From: Deroplatys truncata
Lineage: Eukaryota; Arthropoda; Insecta; Mantodea; Mantidae
Assembly (NCBI GenBank): GCA_030765065.1
Contig: CM060990.1
Location: forward strand, 281,693,341 to 281,757,340
DNA: 64,000 bases
Direction of reading: 5' to 3'
The notes beneath the pieces were generated by a model, which saw nothing but the letters and a program-made list of their open reading frames with translations, was not told where the DNA came from and made no database searches. The position numbers were made by a program, and so were the translations under genes. Shown piece by piece: positions 12,274-23,604 of the stretch (position 1 is its first letter; the number at the start of each line of letters is the position of its first letter).

Positions 12274-13257
12274 CTGCATTCATCCTTAGGTTGATCCGGG
12301 CTAAAACAAACGCACGTGACCAGTGTGCCGTAGTACAACACTGTAGCAATACGTGAAGGAAAGTAGTCCCATACCAATAATCTAAAGTTTAGAATGAATT
12401 TATCCTTAAATGGTATAATATTCTATACAAACTCGTAAGAGTTTAATTAAAGCTAATTTATACCGTCAAACAGAGTTAAAAGTCCCAACATGCAATTCAT
12501 ACAAGTACTTGACATCCGGGTATGCGCAGAATACTGTTTACAGCCAGAAACCAGCAGTTTCTGATTAACATTATGGCGACCCGTGATTTCTTCTTGCGTT
12601 TTCGTCTACTTTGTAAAGCATAAGCGGGCAAACCATTGACTAGTGGTGAAAAAACAATAGTGTTGGATGTTTATTATAAGTTATGTGAGAAATAATTAAC
12701 CTTCCCGTGAAAGAAGTGGTGCAATTAACTTCTGAGTTCACCGGTGTTTCGAGTACAAGTATAAACAGTGCTCGTAAAGAAAACTCTGAAACGGGAAAAA
12801 TGATTACACCCGGGATAAAAATAAAAAGAGTGTGTTAAATACGCGATGCAAAAATGTGTTGATTTTGTAAAGAATGTAATTCATATAACAGTACACAATT
12901 TATTTTTTTAAAAATGAACCGCCAACTGTTGATAAATTGCGGCTTCTACAGAGCGAATAAAAGTTATCGGATAGGTATCTGTTACCTTCTTTTTCGCTCG
13001 TTTCTTTTAGAATTAACTATTATTATATGTGCAAACGTTTATTTTGTTGCAACTATCAATATTATCATCCTCAACCCTAACAGAATATGCTAGTCAGTTT
13101 AAGTTGTCGCACTCTGTTCTTTTTTCATCATATGCCGCTTGTACTCATCTCATGGTTGTAAAAGTATGACTGTTTCTGACGCAAATGACACTATAACGGT
13201 GCACTGGTCACCTGGGTTTTGTTTTGGTGCGGATCAACCTAAGAAAGAATACAGTTT
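12274..13257. repeat. Inner inverted-repeat pair within the TA-flanked transposon
   Basis: The left arm at 12274-12333 contains CTTAGGTTGATCC, AAAACAAA and GTGACCAGTG. The right arm at 13196-13257 carries the inverted copy. The ~980-bp segment between holds no ORF that I recognise. It may be a nested MITE-like element or a long-range foldback of the host transposon. Confidence 0.5.
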
Positions 13258-14036
13258 AGGATAAAAGGTGACGTTTTCCTGAACAAGTAAAAAAATAATC
13301 ATATTTTTACACCCAATGGCTTGCAATTAATTTATAGTTATCTTTCGTGGTGCTTAGACGGAAACTTTTAGTTATAGTTATGCTTGTAATAGCAATAAAT
13401 CCATTTCTGTCATAGTTATTTTATATATTATGTCATGGACATAATTATCACTTAATAATGTGCAATTCTCCATGTTCTAAATAAAGTTGGAAATAGTTGT
13501 CCCACGAGGTTTTCTAATACAGCTACAAACTCGTCTTGAAAATATTTTCAAAGCCCTTTGACGCAATTCTACAAAACCATAGATGAAGTTGTTTTAATAA
13601 ACAACACCATGCATGGTTTTGTTTTACAGAATAATACCATTAGAAAACCAATGTGTATAATGCCGAGTCCTAGAACGAAGCACGTGCCCGTTACATGATA
13701 AGAGCGTGTTGTTTTTTTTTCTCACAACATTCAACACCTTGTTACTTGGGATGCACTACAACAAACAGCCAACTGAGAAATTAAAGCAAATAATCCCAAC
13801 TGTCCTCACATTCTCGAGGAAGCATCAACAATTGAATTCATTGCACCATTGATATGATTGCTCTAGGTTAAAACATTGTTAAAACGTTGACAAAGCAAAA
13901 ATACTGCAGGTGTACTTTTTACACTGCGCTTAATTGAAGTTTAAGCGACTCAATTGTGAATTCAACTGCAGTGTAGCTACTCAGTGCTTACAGTAACAGT
14001 GTCCTGGCGTTTATAAAGTTAACTCTTTCAAGAAAA

Positions 14037-14250
14037 TGTCGCTTAGTAAGCCCAGTAGTACCAGTGGATATAGCAGTAAGGTTGGGCTGTTGTCTTCGGT
14101 GTGTATAATTTTTTTAAAAAGTATGCCAACGAAGAAAACCGCAAAAATCTTAACTTCAAGAAATGTCAAGAACTTACGGCTGAGACGTATGCATTAAATA
14201 CACCAACTGTTTCACGTGCGTGTAGGGAAGCGAAAAAGATATGCCGTTAG
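14037..14250 (+). pseudogene. Fragment of a Tc1/mariner-like HTH domain
   Basis: From 14101 a 49-codon frame reads VYNFFKKYANEEN and then KKCQELTAETYAL..TPTVSRACREAKK. This resembles the N-terminal helix-turn-helix found in an insect DDE-transposase family of the form VYxFFxxE...RTAEATGxSxxTVxRxxKE. An ATG at 14037 is in another frame, so a frameshift lies in between. The frame ends at TAG 14248 and no catalytic domain follows. A GGTATGG just after, at about 14286, could be an old splice donor. Confidence 0.45.
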
Positions 14251-14497
14251 CTGCGCTACTTGAATAACGAAGGACGCATAGAAAGGTATGGTTTTTTTTA
14301 TTGCTCTATTTGTGTATTACATTTCCATTATTGTGTCTCTTCTTGTCTTATTGTTTTCTTTTAGTTTTTAAGGGAACATTGTAATGGCATTTATAACAAA
14401 CGTGTAACGTTCTGATGAAGCGAAGTGAAATTTGGCAACCGTGCGGTCACTCCGTATAGGTTGTCATGAAACATCAAGGAATTTGGACCGCACAGTA

Positions 14498-16560
14498 GTT
14501 AGCTAAAGGTATATAGTGATTACTTACCTGTTGTTAATCAATTAATATGTTAGTTAGGTAAAGGGTAGATGGTGCCATCTTATGTTTTTATTCAATTCAC
14601 ATGTTAGGCGAATGTGAGATAGTTACATATTGCGTATTGTTATTGAATTCACATATTAGTTATCTGAAGGGCACATGACGACACCTTGCGTGGTGTTATT
14701 TAATCTACATGTTATTTATAGGTATAAGGCATTCATAGTGATATCTTACATGTTGTTATTCAATTCACATGTTGTTTGGCAAAGGCTAGATAGCGACATC
14801 TTAGGTGCTGTTTTATGCAATTCATATGTTAGTCAAAAGGGTAGATAAAGACATCTTAGGTGATGTTATACAATTCTCATGTTAGGTAAAGGGAGATAGT
14901 GACACCTTGCGTATTGTTTTTCAGTTCGCATGTTAGTTATATAAAGGGTACATGGCGATACCTTGCGCGTTCTTATTCAGTTCAAATGTTTGTTACGTAA
15001 AGGGCAGATAGTGACATATTACGCGTTATTATTCAGTTCATGTGTTAGGTAAAGAATACATGGCGAGACCTTGCGCGTTGTTATTCAATTCACATGCTAG
15101 TTATGTAAAGGGCACTCTTTGCCAAACAATGCGTTGTTGCTCAAATCACATTTTAGTTAGGTAAACAGTAGTTAGTGATATACGTGTTTGTATTCAATTC
15201 GCGTGTAAGCTAAGTTTAGGGTAGATGGTGACATATTAAGGGTTGTTATTAAATTTGCTTGTTATTTAGTTAAAGCGGAAATAGTGACAACCTACGTATT
15301 GCTATTCAGTTCACACTTTAGTTATGTAAAGGTACATGGCGACTACTCATACAACTCACATGTTAGGTGATGTTATATACAAATTAAATGTTATTAATGT
15401 AAAGGTTGGATTGCGACATCGTACTTGATGCTGTTCATTTCACATGTTAATTATATAATGGGTACATGGGGACATCTTGCGCGTTAATCAATTCACATGT
15501 TAGGTAAAGGATAGATAGTGATATATTGGTTGATGTTGTACAACTCACGTGTTATTTAAGTAAAGGTTAGATAATGACACCTTATGTGTTATTATTCAAT
15601 TCACATGTTAGTTATGTAAAGGGCACATGGCGACACCCTGCGTGTTGTTATTCAAATCACATGTTGGTTAGGTAAACGGGAAACGGTGACACATTACACG
15701 TTATTCATTTCACTTGTTTGTTAGGTAAAGCGCAGATAGTGATATTTAGGTGATGTTATACAATTCACATGCTAGGTAAAGGGCAGATAGTGACTTCTTG
15801 GATTATGTCATACAATTCACATGTTATTTATGCAAAGAGTAGATAACGGCATCTTAGATATCTTATACAATTCACATGTTAAATAATGGGCAGATAGTGA
15901 CATCTTGGGTTATGTTATAGAATTCACATGTTAGGTAAAGGGTAGATAGTGCCATTTTGGTTAATGTCATAGAATTCACGTGGTAGGTAAAGAGTAGATA
16001 GTAGCATCTTAGGTGATGTTTACAATTCACATGCTAGTTAGGTAAAGGTAGATAATGGCATCTTAAGTTATGTTATACAATTCAAGTGTTAGGTAAATGG
16101 TAGATAGTGGTCTCTTAGTTGATGTTATACAATTCACGTGTTAGGTAGAGGGTAAATAGTGACATCTCTGGTCGTGTTATATAGTTCACGTGTTAGTAAG
16201 GTAAAGTGTAGATAGTGACATCTTACATTTTTTTTTAAAGTTCCCTTGTTGTACACAGTTTATGCTACTGTGTTTTACTGTTTTCATACCGCTGATTTCC
16301 GCAACACATATACACACACAAACACCCATGCCCGTGGCGGGACTCGAACCCGCGACCCTCAGCTTGGCGGAGCGCCGGAGCGACCACTCCAGCGACTATG
16401 GCTACGAGGGCCGGCTATGTGATGTTATATAGTTCACAAGTTAGGTAAAAGCTAGATAGTGACATTTCGTGATGTTTACAATTCACATGCTAGTACGGTT
16501 GAGGGTAGATAGTGACATCTTAGTTGATGTTATACAATTCACATGTTAGGTAAAGGGGAA
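14498..16560. repeat. Satellite array, unit about 56 bp (right part)
   Basis: Continuation of the 7606-12096 array after the DNA transposon, with the same unit and the same CATGGCGACACC variants. It is interrupted by a SINE at 16224-16414. The last recognisable unit ends near 16558. Confidence 0.88.
16224..16414 (-). mobile_element. tRNA-derived SINE in the satellite
   Basis: On the minus strand this starts with a tRNA-like head containing GTGGTCGCTCCGGCGC and the B-box-like GGTCGCGGGTTCGAGTCCCG. A short tRNA-unrelated body follows and ends in a poly(A) stretch, seen as T9 at about 16226-16234 on the plus strand. Satellite sequence (GTGACATCTTAC and TATGTGATGTTATA) flanks it on both sides. 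Confidence 0.75.
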
Positions 16561-17180
16561 GATCAGGTATTGGGAAAAGTTACACTATGTGTTGCTTTCC
16601 CCTCTAACGTAGATTAACCCCTTCCACCTCTAGACAATGTCACACTCGTTCTTTGCATGTATGTACCCATTTTTTTCCACAGTTAGGTCAGTCTTTCACA
16701 ACAATTTTGAGGCAACAGGTATGGGTTGCGGAATAATGTCCCACAGCAAAGTAAAAAGCTATATGTTTTATAAATATGAATGGGAATACAGATACTTTTT
16801 TGTGTTCCTCAAAGTAATAAAGCATATGCCTTTTATGCCGAATAGACTTGCACTGTTCCTTGTTTAGTGTCTCGGCATTTTAAGGTGATTCATGAACAAG
16901 AGTGTAATGAGAAGGCTTTGGGTGGAATTGATTTGAATTGTATTTTTATATCTTTGCAACTATTTTATAACAGTAATCCTGATGTTACAACAATGTGATG
17001 GGTTTGGTGGTAGTTTGGCCAATTGAACACTAATTTACTTCCTCGTTCATTTTGAATAGGACCCCAATTAAAATAATGTGGAGCAGTTAAAAACACATTA
17101 AAACCAGAGAGAAACTAGCTTCATTTTGTTTACCAACAAACATACTATGACTTAGTTATCTTCTCTCAAAACATACAGCG
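16561..17180. other. Non-repeat sequence, no gene seen
   Basis: Between the satellite and the hAT remnant. One 76-codon ORF (16637-16867) shows no recognisable domain, and I would not call it a gene. Confidence 0.5.
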
Positions 17181-17363
17181 GAGAAATTTAAGTGTTTTAC
17201 GCAAGGAGAATTTATAACAGAATGGTTGATCATCGCCTACAAGTATGTTTGTCCAGAAATGTTAGAATTGTTCCAATCAATATATCTCTCGTAGAACTGT
17301 AACAGAAAGGATTACCGAAATGGCTAATGATATCGAAGATCAGTTACAGCTGGAGTGTTATTG

Positions 17364-17377
17364 TTTGGCCACTGTTG
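17364..17377. repeat. Left TSD of SINE-A copy 1
   Basis: TTTGGCCACTGTTG, repeated exactly at 17674-17687 on the other side of the SINE. Confidence 0.9.
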
Positions 17378-17673
17378 TCGTCCTCCAATGTGTAGTGGTT
17401 ACCATGCTAGCCTCTAGTTCTCGAGGTCGCGGGTTCAAACCCGGCGGAGGCCGATGGATTTTTTCGGGCGTAAAAATTCTTAGCATGGCTTCCTTCGGAA
17501 GGGAAGTAAAGCCGTTGGTCCTGTGTCGTGGATTTACGGCACGTAAAAGAACCTCAAGCCTGATAAAGGGGCCTCTGAGTAAAATCACCAGTATTTCACG
17601 TCGAGTATAAAATGGGACGCTAAGGACCAGAGCAGTTAAAGAGCGTCCATAAATAAAACTCAATTTAATTTAA
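17378..17673 (+). mobile_element. SINE-A, full-length copy with 14-bp TSD
   Basis: The tRNA-related head (about 75 nt) starts TCGTCCTCC and has A-box-like GTAGTGGTTACC and B-box-like GGGTTCAAACCC. Its 5' and 3' ends could pair as an acceptor stem (CGTCCTCC / GGAGG). The body contains the palindromic GGCTTCCTTCGGAAGGG and ends ATAAAACTCAATTTAATTT. An exact 14-bp TSD flanks it. It interrupts the hAT transposase remnant, so it is younger than that element. Confidence 0.92.
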
Positions 17674-17687
17674 TTTGGCCACTGTTG
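17674..17687. repeat. Right TSD of SINE-A copy 1
   Basis: Exact copy of 17364-17377. Confidence 0.9.
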
Positions 17688-18639
17688 AGAGCACCAACAT
17701 GAACGATACAGCTCAGTTAGCCATTTTATATGGGGTGTGGTTTCTGCACTCAATATATTTGAAGAGTTCCTCGAATTTGTTCCTTTGATAAACACCAAAA
17801 GGGGGCAAGACATTTTCGAGGCTGTGCTTCATATTGTGGCAAAATTTTAATTGTCTTGTGGGAAATTGGTCTATTTTGTTACAGATGGCGGCCCCTCAAT
17901 GAGGGGAGAGCAGAATGGCTTCACTGGAATCTCAAGACAATTCTTAAAATCAGTTAATGAGGAGTCAAATGAACTAGTGGTAATTCAATGTTTCATCCAC
18001 CGAGAGGCATTGAGTGCCAAAAATTCATCTCTAAAACATGTAATACAGATAGTCGTAAAAGCAGTTATGCAATTAAACGGTCATCATTCCGTCAGCCATT
18101 GCCGATTTCAGGCATATTTAGGCATTGGAACAGATTTCACAGATATTTCCCACTATTGTCAGATGCAATCATTGCGTAGAGGAACAATGTTGAGGTGTTT
18201 CTTCACTTTAAGAGGCAAAATAGATGTATTTTTTAAATCAGAAGGGATGGGAATACCAGAACCAATGAATGGAGAATGAATATGCGATCTTACAATCCTC
18301 ACAGATTTAACAACTCATTTTGATAATTTAATCACTACATTACAGACGCTGAACCATACAATTGTAGAGATAATGAATGCTGTAAAGTCTTTCATGTCAA
18401 AACTTCAATTGTTTTCACAAAAACTTAAAATTAATAATTTTGTTCACTTTCCTAACTTAGAATATGCTATTGCGTCTCTGGATATCTGTGCGTGCAAAAA
18501 CGTATCTTAAGCATTCTACACAGCAATTTCGAAGACAGATTTTGTGATATAAAGATCTATGGATTTGGAAATACGATTGTTCAATGACATTTTCTCTGTT
18601 CAAGCAATTGAGGCACCTGCTTCATTGCGATTAGAAATA

Positions 18640-19528
18640 ATGGTGTTTCATACACCATAGACTTGAGGTGACCCCAGAAAATGAAATCAATTGGATTGAT
18701 CCGTAGAGTGTGGTGGCCAAGCTACTTTTGGACTCCCCCTTCCGATCCATCCGGCAGGAAAAGCTTGGTTCAAATGCTCTCACCCAGCCAGGTAGAAATG
18801 GAGTGGTGCTCCATTATTTGTAGCCATATTTGACGACGTATATGCAAAGGTGCCTCCTCAAAAAGTACAGGTACAATGATCTGTAACAAATAAAAATAAA
18901 CATTCCGTTTAACCAAGGGGAAAGAAGATACGGGCCAATAACATGGTCTTAATTAATTCCGACCCACAAGTTCATCGAAAATGCCTGATGGTGAATCTTC
19001 TCCACAACAGCATATGGATTGACATTGTTCCACACATGGCTGCTTCTTGAGTTGAAAACTAGGCATACACAGTGAACAAGGCCTCATCAGTAAACAATAC
19101 CGGCGAAAAGAGCTTAGGCTGCTAGATCAAAGCCCGGTTACAAAATTGTACCCGAGGGCCAAAGTCTCCCGGAATTAGTGCTTGCACTTTTTGACGGCGA
19201 AATAGGTTAAGTGGTTCTTCGTGTATGGCTTGCCATACGCTAACGTGGTTAGCGTCCAGTGCATGTGCAATAGTGCGTGTGCTGTAGATGGCTCTTTAAC
19301 AATTCTTTGCAGTAGAACATTCTCTTTAAATTGTACTGTGCGCCGAATTCGTGTAACACGAAGGTTTCACACAATCGCAAACGCCTATCGATTGACTGGA
19401 AGGTGGAGTGACGGGTTGGCGCCTACCTGGATATCGTTCCCTGTACAGTGCTACAGCAGGTAAACCATTATTCCTTGATTCATCGTAAATAAGCTGCATA
19501 TCTTTAAGTTCAGAGAAGATGTGCATGT
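18640..19528 (-). pseudogene. mariner/Tc1-like transposase remnant
   Basis: Read on the minus strand, pieces in several frames line up in order with a common insect IS630/Tc1/mariner-like transposase. They are MQLIYDESRNNGLPAVALYR, then a region with ENPSTS-like residues, then FTDEALFTV, SRSSHVWNNVNPYAVVEKIH, HQAFSMNLWVGI, GPYLLP, EEAPLHIRRQIW, WIGRGSPKVAWPPHSTD and FHFLG. This gives the Asp of the FTDEA box and the WPPxSxDL region. Many stops and frameshifts show it is long dead. Confidence 0.65.
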
Positions 19529-19959
19529 TCTCTATGTTGTCTCGCAGGCAATCCTCAGTATACTAACCTCAGTGAGCCGAATCAAGGAAATGATAGTAGT
19601 ATCGTTATTGCACTGGCTAATAGGAATCGGGTCCTGAGTATCAGTATTGCAGTACTTCTTCCCATGGAATAAAAAAAAGTTTAATTTTTTAAAATGGGAA
19701 CCAACAATTAGGTTCAATTTAAATAGACCCTAAAATTGCCATTACAACGTCCTCCAAATAAAACATGACTAATGACACTTACTTTTCCCTATAATATCAA
19801 TCAAGTTTTATTCAAGACATTTCTTTCTACAACGCTTAGTTTTGGAGATAATGTGCAGTCTCAACTTAAATGGTCGACTCTGAGTATTAGATCATACACA
19901 CATTCAGACTCTCAGTCATACCTCCAGACCCTGGGGAGGATAGGGAATAATCTTGGCTA
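19529..19959. other. No gene recognised
   Basis: A/T-rich unique-looking sequence. The ORFs of about 60 codons here have no recognisable domain. Confidence 0.4.
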
Positions 19960-20060
19960 AAAAAAATTCCACTCCAGCTGAGAATCAAACACGGGACCCC
20001 TTGCACAGCAGGCAGGTGCTCTACCGACTGATATACGAGGTCAGCCGCGCAATATACCAG
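19960..20060 (-). repeat. tRNA-like SINE head (family D)
   Basis: The minus strand reads GCTGACCTCGTATATCAGTC, then GGTAGAGCACCTGCCTGCTG and GTGTTTGATTCTCAGCTGG. This is an A-box/B-box arrangement like a tRNA, but the cloverleaf is imperfect. I read it as a SINE promoter region, not a functional tRNA gene. Confidence 0.5.
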
Positions 20061-20162
20061 GTGGCGCCCACAAGCCTCCTTAGTTGAAGTTAGTTTATAC
20101 CGGATAACGCGGATGCCAAAAACCTTGTCTAAGCAGAATTACAAAGGGGACTCCATACCCAC

Positions 20163-20391
20163 AGAAAAACTAAATTGAGTTTTGTTTATGGACACTCTTT
20201 AACTACTATTGGTCCTTAGCGTCCCATTCTATATTGGGCATGAAAGACCGGAAATTTTGCTCAGAGGCCTCTTTATCAAGCTTGAGGTTCTTTTACGTGC
20301 CGTAAATCTGCAACATGGGACCACCGGCTTTACTTCCCTTCCGAAGGAAGCCATACTAAGGATTTTTACGCCCGAAAAGATCCATCGGAGG
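20163..20391 (-). mobile_element. SINE-A, 5'-truncated copy
   Basis: Body of the SINE-A family in reverse, from the ATAAACAAAACTCAATTTAG-like 3' end (here at low coordinates) up to CGATGGATCTTTTCGGGCG. The tRNA-like head is missing. Confidence 0.8.
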
Positions 20392-20949
20392 AAACCGCTA
20401 AATGAAGGACCAGTGCTTGAAAACAAACTGCTATTGCTGGTCCCAGAGCTCCTTCGGTAGAGAAACTGCCTGCTATATGAGGTGTTCCGGGTTCGAACCG
20501 GCTGGGCTTCAGAAAGCTGTCTTTAAACAAAAACATTTCATGGCATGCCCAGTGTGTGTTATTTGAATGTGAGAGGACTATGTGGGGGGTTGTTATCGGT
20601 TATTTAATGACCAATTCGCCCAATAACAAGCATTCAGGATTGTCGCTTGACGCAAACCTGTGCACATGTGTTAAATCATTTAGTTCTATGACAGTTATGT
20701 ACACTTAGTACAACTATATGGCACAAAATGGTGCAAAGTTAACACGATTAAACGAAATTCTATTTTTACTATATTTATGTACCCTTAAAGGTGCGTTAGA
20801 ATTAAATTATTTTCTATTAGTGCATTATTCGTAATAAGCATGTGCAAAAACATGCCCGCCCCTTGGTGGACAAATTGATGTAAGGCCCTCTCAGGCCCAC
20901 GCTCTACCTAGAATGGTCCATCGTGCTTTCTTAATATCATCTCTGTACG

Positions 20950-20986
<37 letters not shown>

Positions 20987-21241
20987 TAAAGTGCGCAGAA
21001 GATAGATACCGCATCTGAAAATGTCCAGAACACAGCCTTCAAGACTCAGCTGCATTTTAGTGCGCCTCCGCACACATCGTAGCCATATCCGTATGTTCGT
21101 TATTGGTAAACATTACCTTTTTGTCTGAATGACCTGGCTCGAACTGCAAGCAGGAGACCACGTGACGCTTATCATTACCAAGTAAACACATGCACACAGC
21201 AGCACTACCTCAGTGAGCTTTCACTTTGTACCTGCACTGCC
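20392..21241. other. No gene; AT microsatellite
   Basis: Contains a (TA)n run at about 20949-20981. No convincing coding region. Confidence 0.5.
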
Positions 21242-21548
21242 CCTTTGAACATCAATGTTGCGGCAACTTCTTTTGCACCCACGTATACGGGGAAACAAAA
21301 TTGCAAAGGACGACTTGTTTGGGCCACCTAGTATTGTTCTGCGCATGCAGAATGAGGTTGTCCAGGCGGTGGTTTCTTTGCCACGCTACTTTCTTGATTC
21401 CATTGTTGCACCCAATGATGAATAGCGTCCTTAAGCGGTGCTCACGTCCATTCAGTTCCCATCGAAATGCCCTTTGGGCTTTTGTGCTCGAGCTGGTTCG
21501 GATTTACGGCACAAACACGCTCCCTCGCTGTCCAGCTCTCCATGACTA
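21242..21548 (-). pseudogene. N-terminal fragment of a DUF4817-type mariner-like protein
   Basis: The minus strand reads MESWTARERVCAVN, then after a stop IHHWVQQWNQESSVAKKPPP and GQPHSACAEQY. This matches the N-terminal helix-turn-helix of insect mariner-like proteins (W-x-ERxxAV...IxxWVxxFxETGSVxxKxxxGRPRSVRT). The catalytic part is not found downstream on the minus strand. Several stops make it a relic. Confidence 0.5.
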
Positions 21549-22134
21549 ACACATCGAAGAGAGAATAAAAACTGGACAACACGTTTCCAAGGTCAAATCT
21601 ACAATTCTGCCACTTATTCACAACAAAACCCCTCCGGATTCAAAGCTACTTTTAATTCAAACCCATTTTGTTGTTTCTGCCGCACCCTATGTTTTAAATC
21701 TGTGTACATAAATAATCAAAGCAGCCCTTCCTCTCGCAATAGCTCTATATTTAGGAACTACATGAAATTACCTGGTCACCAAGTTATTGGTCTTTAATGT
21801 TAAAATAGAGAGAATTATGATTCTTTAGCATAATAGCTCGTTGCCCTTTTTGTAATTTAATATTATCATAGAGGAGATATTTAAGACATGTCTAGTTAAG
21901 CTTTGAGATTGCGTTATTTTCAAAATTTTAAGTTCGCTTTTCCAGATATAGGTGTATGCTTTTATTTCTGTAATAGTATGATAGTTTTGACACAATACAA
22001 AGTTTTGAGGAGTGAAATAATACTTCAGAGGAAAAGTTTATTGCCGTCATTGTATGCTATTCATAATTCGTTTTGGAATTATTTTACAAGTTATTTATGA
22101 TACTTCATTTTTTTTTTCCTGATTATCGGAGGGT
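21549..22134. other. No gene recognised
   Basis: A/T-rich; a 65-codon ORF at 21903 has no recognisable features. Confidence 0.4.
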
Positions 22135-22616
22135 ACTCGGCAATACTCCTGTTAGGATATTATACCTACGCCCCACAAGGGGATGTCCCTGGAGGGAGAA
22201 GGGGGTAAGAGGAGACACCGGACGGCCGGAACCGGGAGTGACGGCACAGAAATGACAGGGTCCCTACAGTCTCCAGATTGAGACGCCCCGACACTCGAAC
22301 AGCCAAATCGGGACCCCCCGCCTCCACAAAGAGTCCAACACCCCGCTCAGAATGGGCGGTCCGCTTATCCGCAGCAACCAGCCGAAAGTTGAGGGACAAA
22401 GTTCAACGAGAGCATCTTTTTCCCCTACCACGCCACACCGAAACACCATTGCCGGCATTTCCAACCCTGAGACAGGCCTAACGGGGTGAAGGATGAACGG
22501 AACGAAATGGAGGGACAGGAAATTCGGGGGCTGAAAGAAACTACTCCAACATTCACCTGACGACCCGAGAAAATCCCCGAAAAAAACCCATAGGTCAGAG
22601 TGGGCGGTTGCCGGGA
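22135..22616 (-). mobile_element. SINE-B, 5'-truncated copy
   Basis: A copy of the long tRNA-related family also seen at 23605, 24687, 38940 and 40876. Shared blocks are GGGTCCCTACAGTCTCCAGA, CCTTTTCCC..CCACGCCAC, TTTCCAACCCTGAGACAGG and GAAATTCGGGGGCTGA. The tRNA-like end is lost at the right boundary (GGTTGCCGGGAATGTTATAT). Confidence 0.7.
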
Positions 22617-23604
22617 ATGTTATATCAATTACTAGAAACGCCCTTAGCAACCGTCTAAACGGCAAGTTCGTGAATTGTCTAGTTTATCAGAAACGGGGCG
22701 TTGAATATATTAAAGATGTTTCCCGGAAGGAAGGAATTATGTTTAAAGAAGTAATAGATACGTAAATGTTATTGGAAAATGCATATGGTATATAAATATG
22801 TTTACATATAAAATTAGTTTTATTATACAGCAGCGATGTGCCTAAAAGTGCTTAAAATGTCCATACTTAAGAGGGTTGCATTTCTGTGTTATTTTCAAAG
22901 ATGATTGTGCCTTAAATTAACCTTCTTAATTCAGAAAACATCAGATAACTTCTATTCTGCAGCTATAAAATCCACAACATTGTTATAACTTATATTTGTT
23001 GGGTATTTACATATTATACCCATGAGTTTTGCAAAAGGCAAGGACAAGTAATTCTGTATGCAACACATTTGCAGATGTATGACGAATGCATCCTTACATA
23101 AAGTGTAACATAGAGAATAATGTACATTATCAGTAATTGCATTATCTGTAATTGCTATTGTGTTTAACAACGTTGTACATAACTTATTTTATTTGGCATT
23201 ACAGGAATAGACAATGGTATACAGCAGCTCCCTGTCCCTCATGATAATCTGCTTGACCTCACATGACCATTTTTGACACACAAACAAGATTAGTAGTCAG
23301 TTAAAATCTCCCTTAATTAGGAACGTTGTAATTACTGTTGCCACACACATTGATTAGCTGCAGGAGAGAATTAACAAAGGTCAAAATGTTACGGTTGCCA
23401 TCAGAAGTACCAGGGAGCACAACAGATTACAGCTTATCTGCTAAGTTAATGGTTGTTTCCTCGAGTTACGTATAATCCAATCTCTGCATTGCTATCCATT
23501 CCAGTGGAAAAGGAATTATGAAACTGATTAACAAATCAGTATTATATTAACCAAATTATTCCGTATACAATGAATTAAATGTAGAAGAATTATTCGCGGA
23601 TACC
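22617..23604. other. No gene recognised
   Basis: A/T-rich sequence with ORFs no longer than 72 codons and no domain. Nothing distinctive. Confidence 0.4.

Larger units (their letters stand above)
12097..14495 (+). mobile_element. TA-flanked DNA transposon inserted in the satellite
   Basis: This 2,399-bp insert has imperfect terminal inverted repeats sharing GGTCCAAAT..CTTGA..TTT (left 12103, right end 14489). It is flanked by TA at 12095-12096 and 14496-14497. Removing it and one TA restores ATGTTAGTTAG, the satellite consensus, so the boundaries are well supported. A TA duplication fits the Tc1/mariner/IS630 superfamily. It contains only a short transposase-like fragment near its right end and a nested inverted-repeat pair, so it is non-autonomous. 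Confidence 0.75.
17181..18510 (+). pseudogene. hAT transposase remnant of the GTF2IRD2-like type, split by a SINE
   Basis: Ordered segments match the GTF2I-repeat-domain-2/ZBED-like hAT family. They are EKFKCFTQGEFITEW..IAYKYVCPEM, then RRTVTERITEMANDIEDQL, then FVTDGGPSMRGEQNGF, then VIQCFIHREALSAK, then DISHYCQMQSLRRGTMLRCF, then ICDLTILTDLTTHFDN and FVHFPNLEYAI. The family places catalytic Asp and His/Trp residues around the TDGxPxM and CxxHxxALxxK motifs. Lesions: a frameshift near 17290, a SINE at 17378-17673, a frameshift or stop near 17850, and a TGA at 18277 where the family usually has Trp. It is not functional. Confidence 0.8.

Noticed and set aside
7606-16560. CRISPR-like array
   Set aside because: Repeats are contiguous, variable and without unique spacers; the surroundings are eukaryotic transposons. 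It is a satellite.
16637-16867. 76-codon ORF as a host gene
   Set aside because: No domain, no recognisable promoter or splice context; length expected by chance in A/T-rich DNA.
17378-17453. Functional tRNA gene
   Set aside because: The tRNA-like sequence is the head of a dispersed, TSD-flanked SINE. The same applies to 16330-16414, 19960-20060, 31079-31155, 45748-45825 and 57909-58000.
22264-22665. 133-codon minus-strand ORF, and similar ORFs at 25012, 38868, 40987 and 41120
   Set aside because: All lie in SINE-B copies and share frames only because the copies are related.
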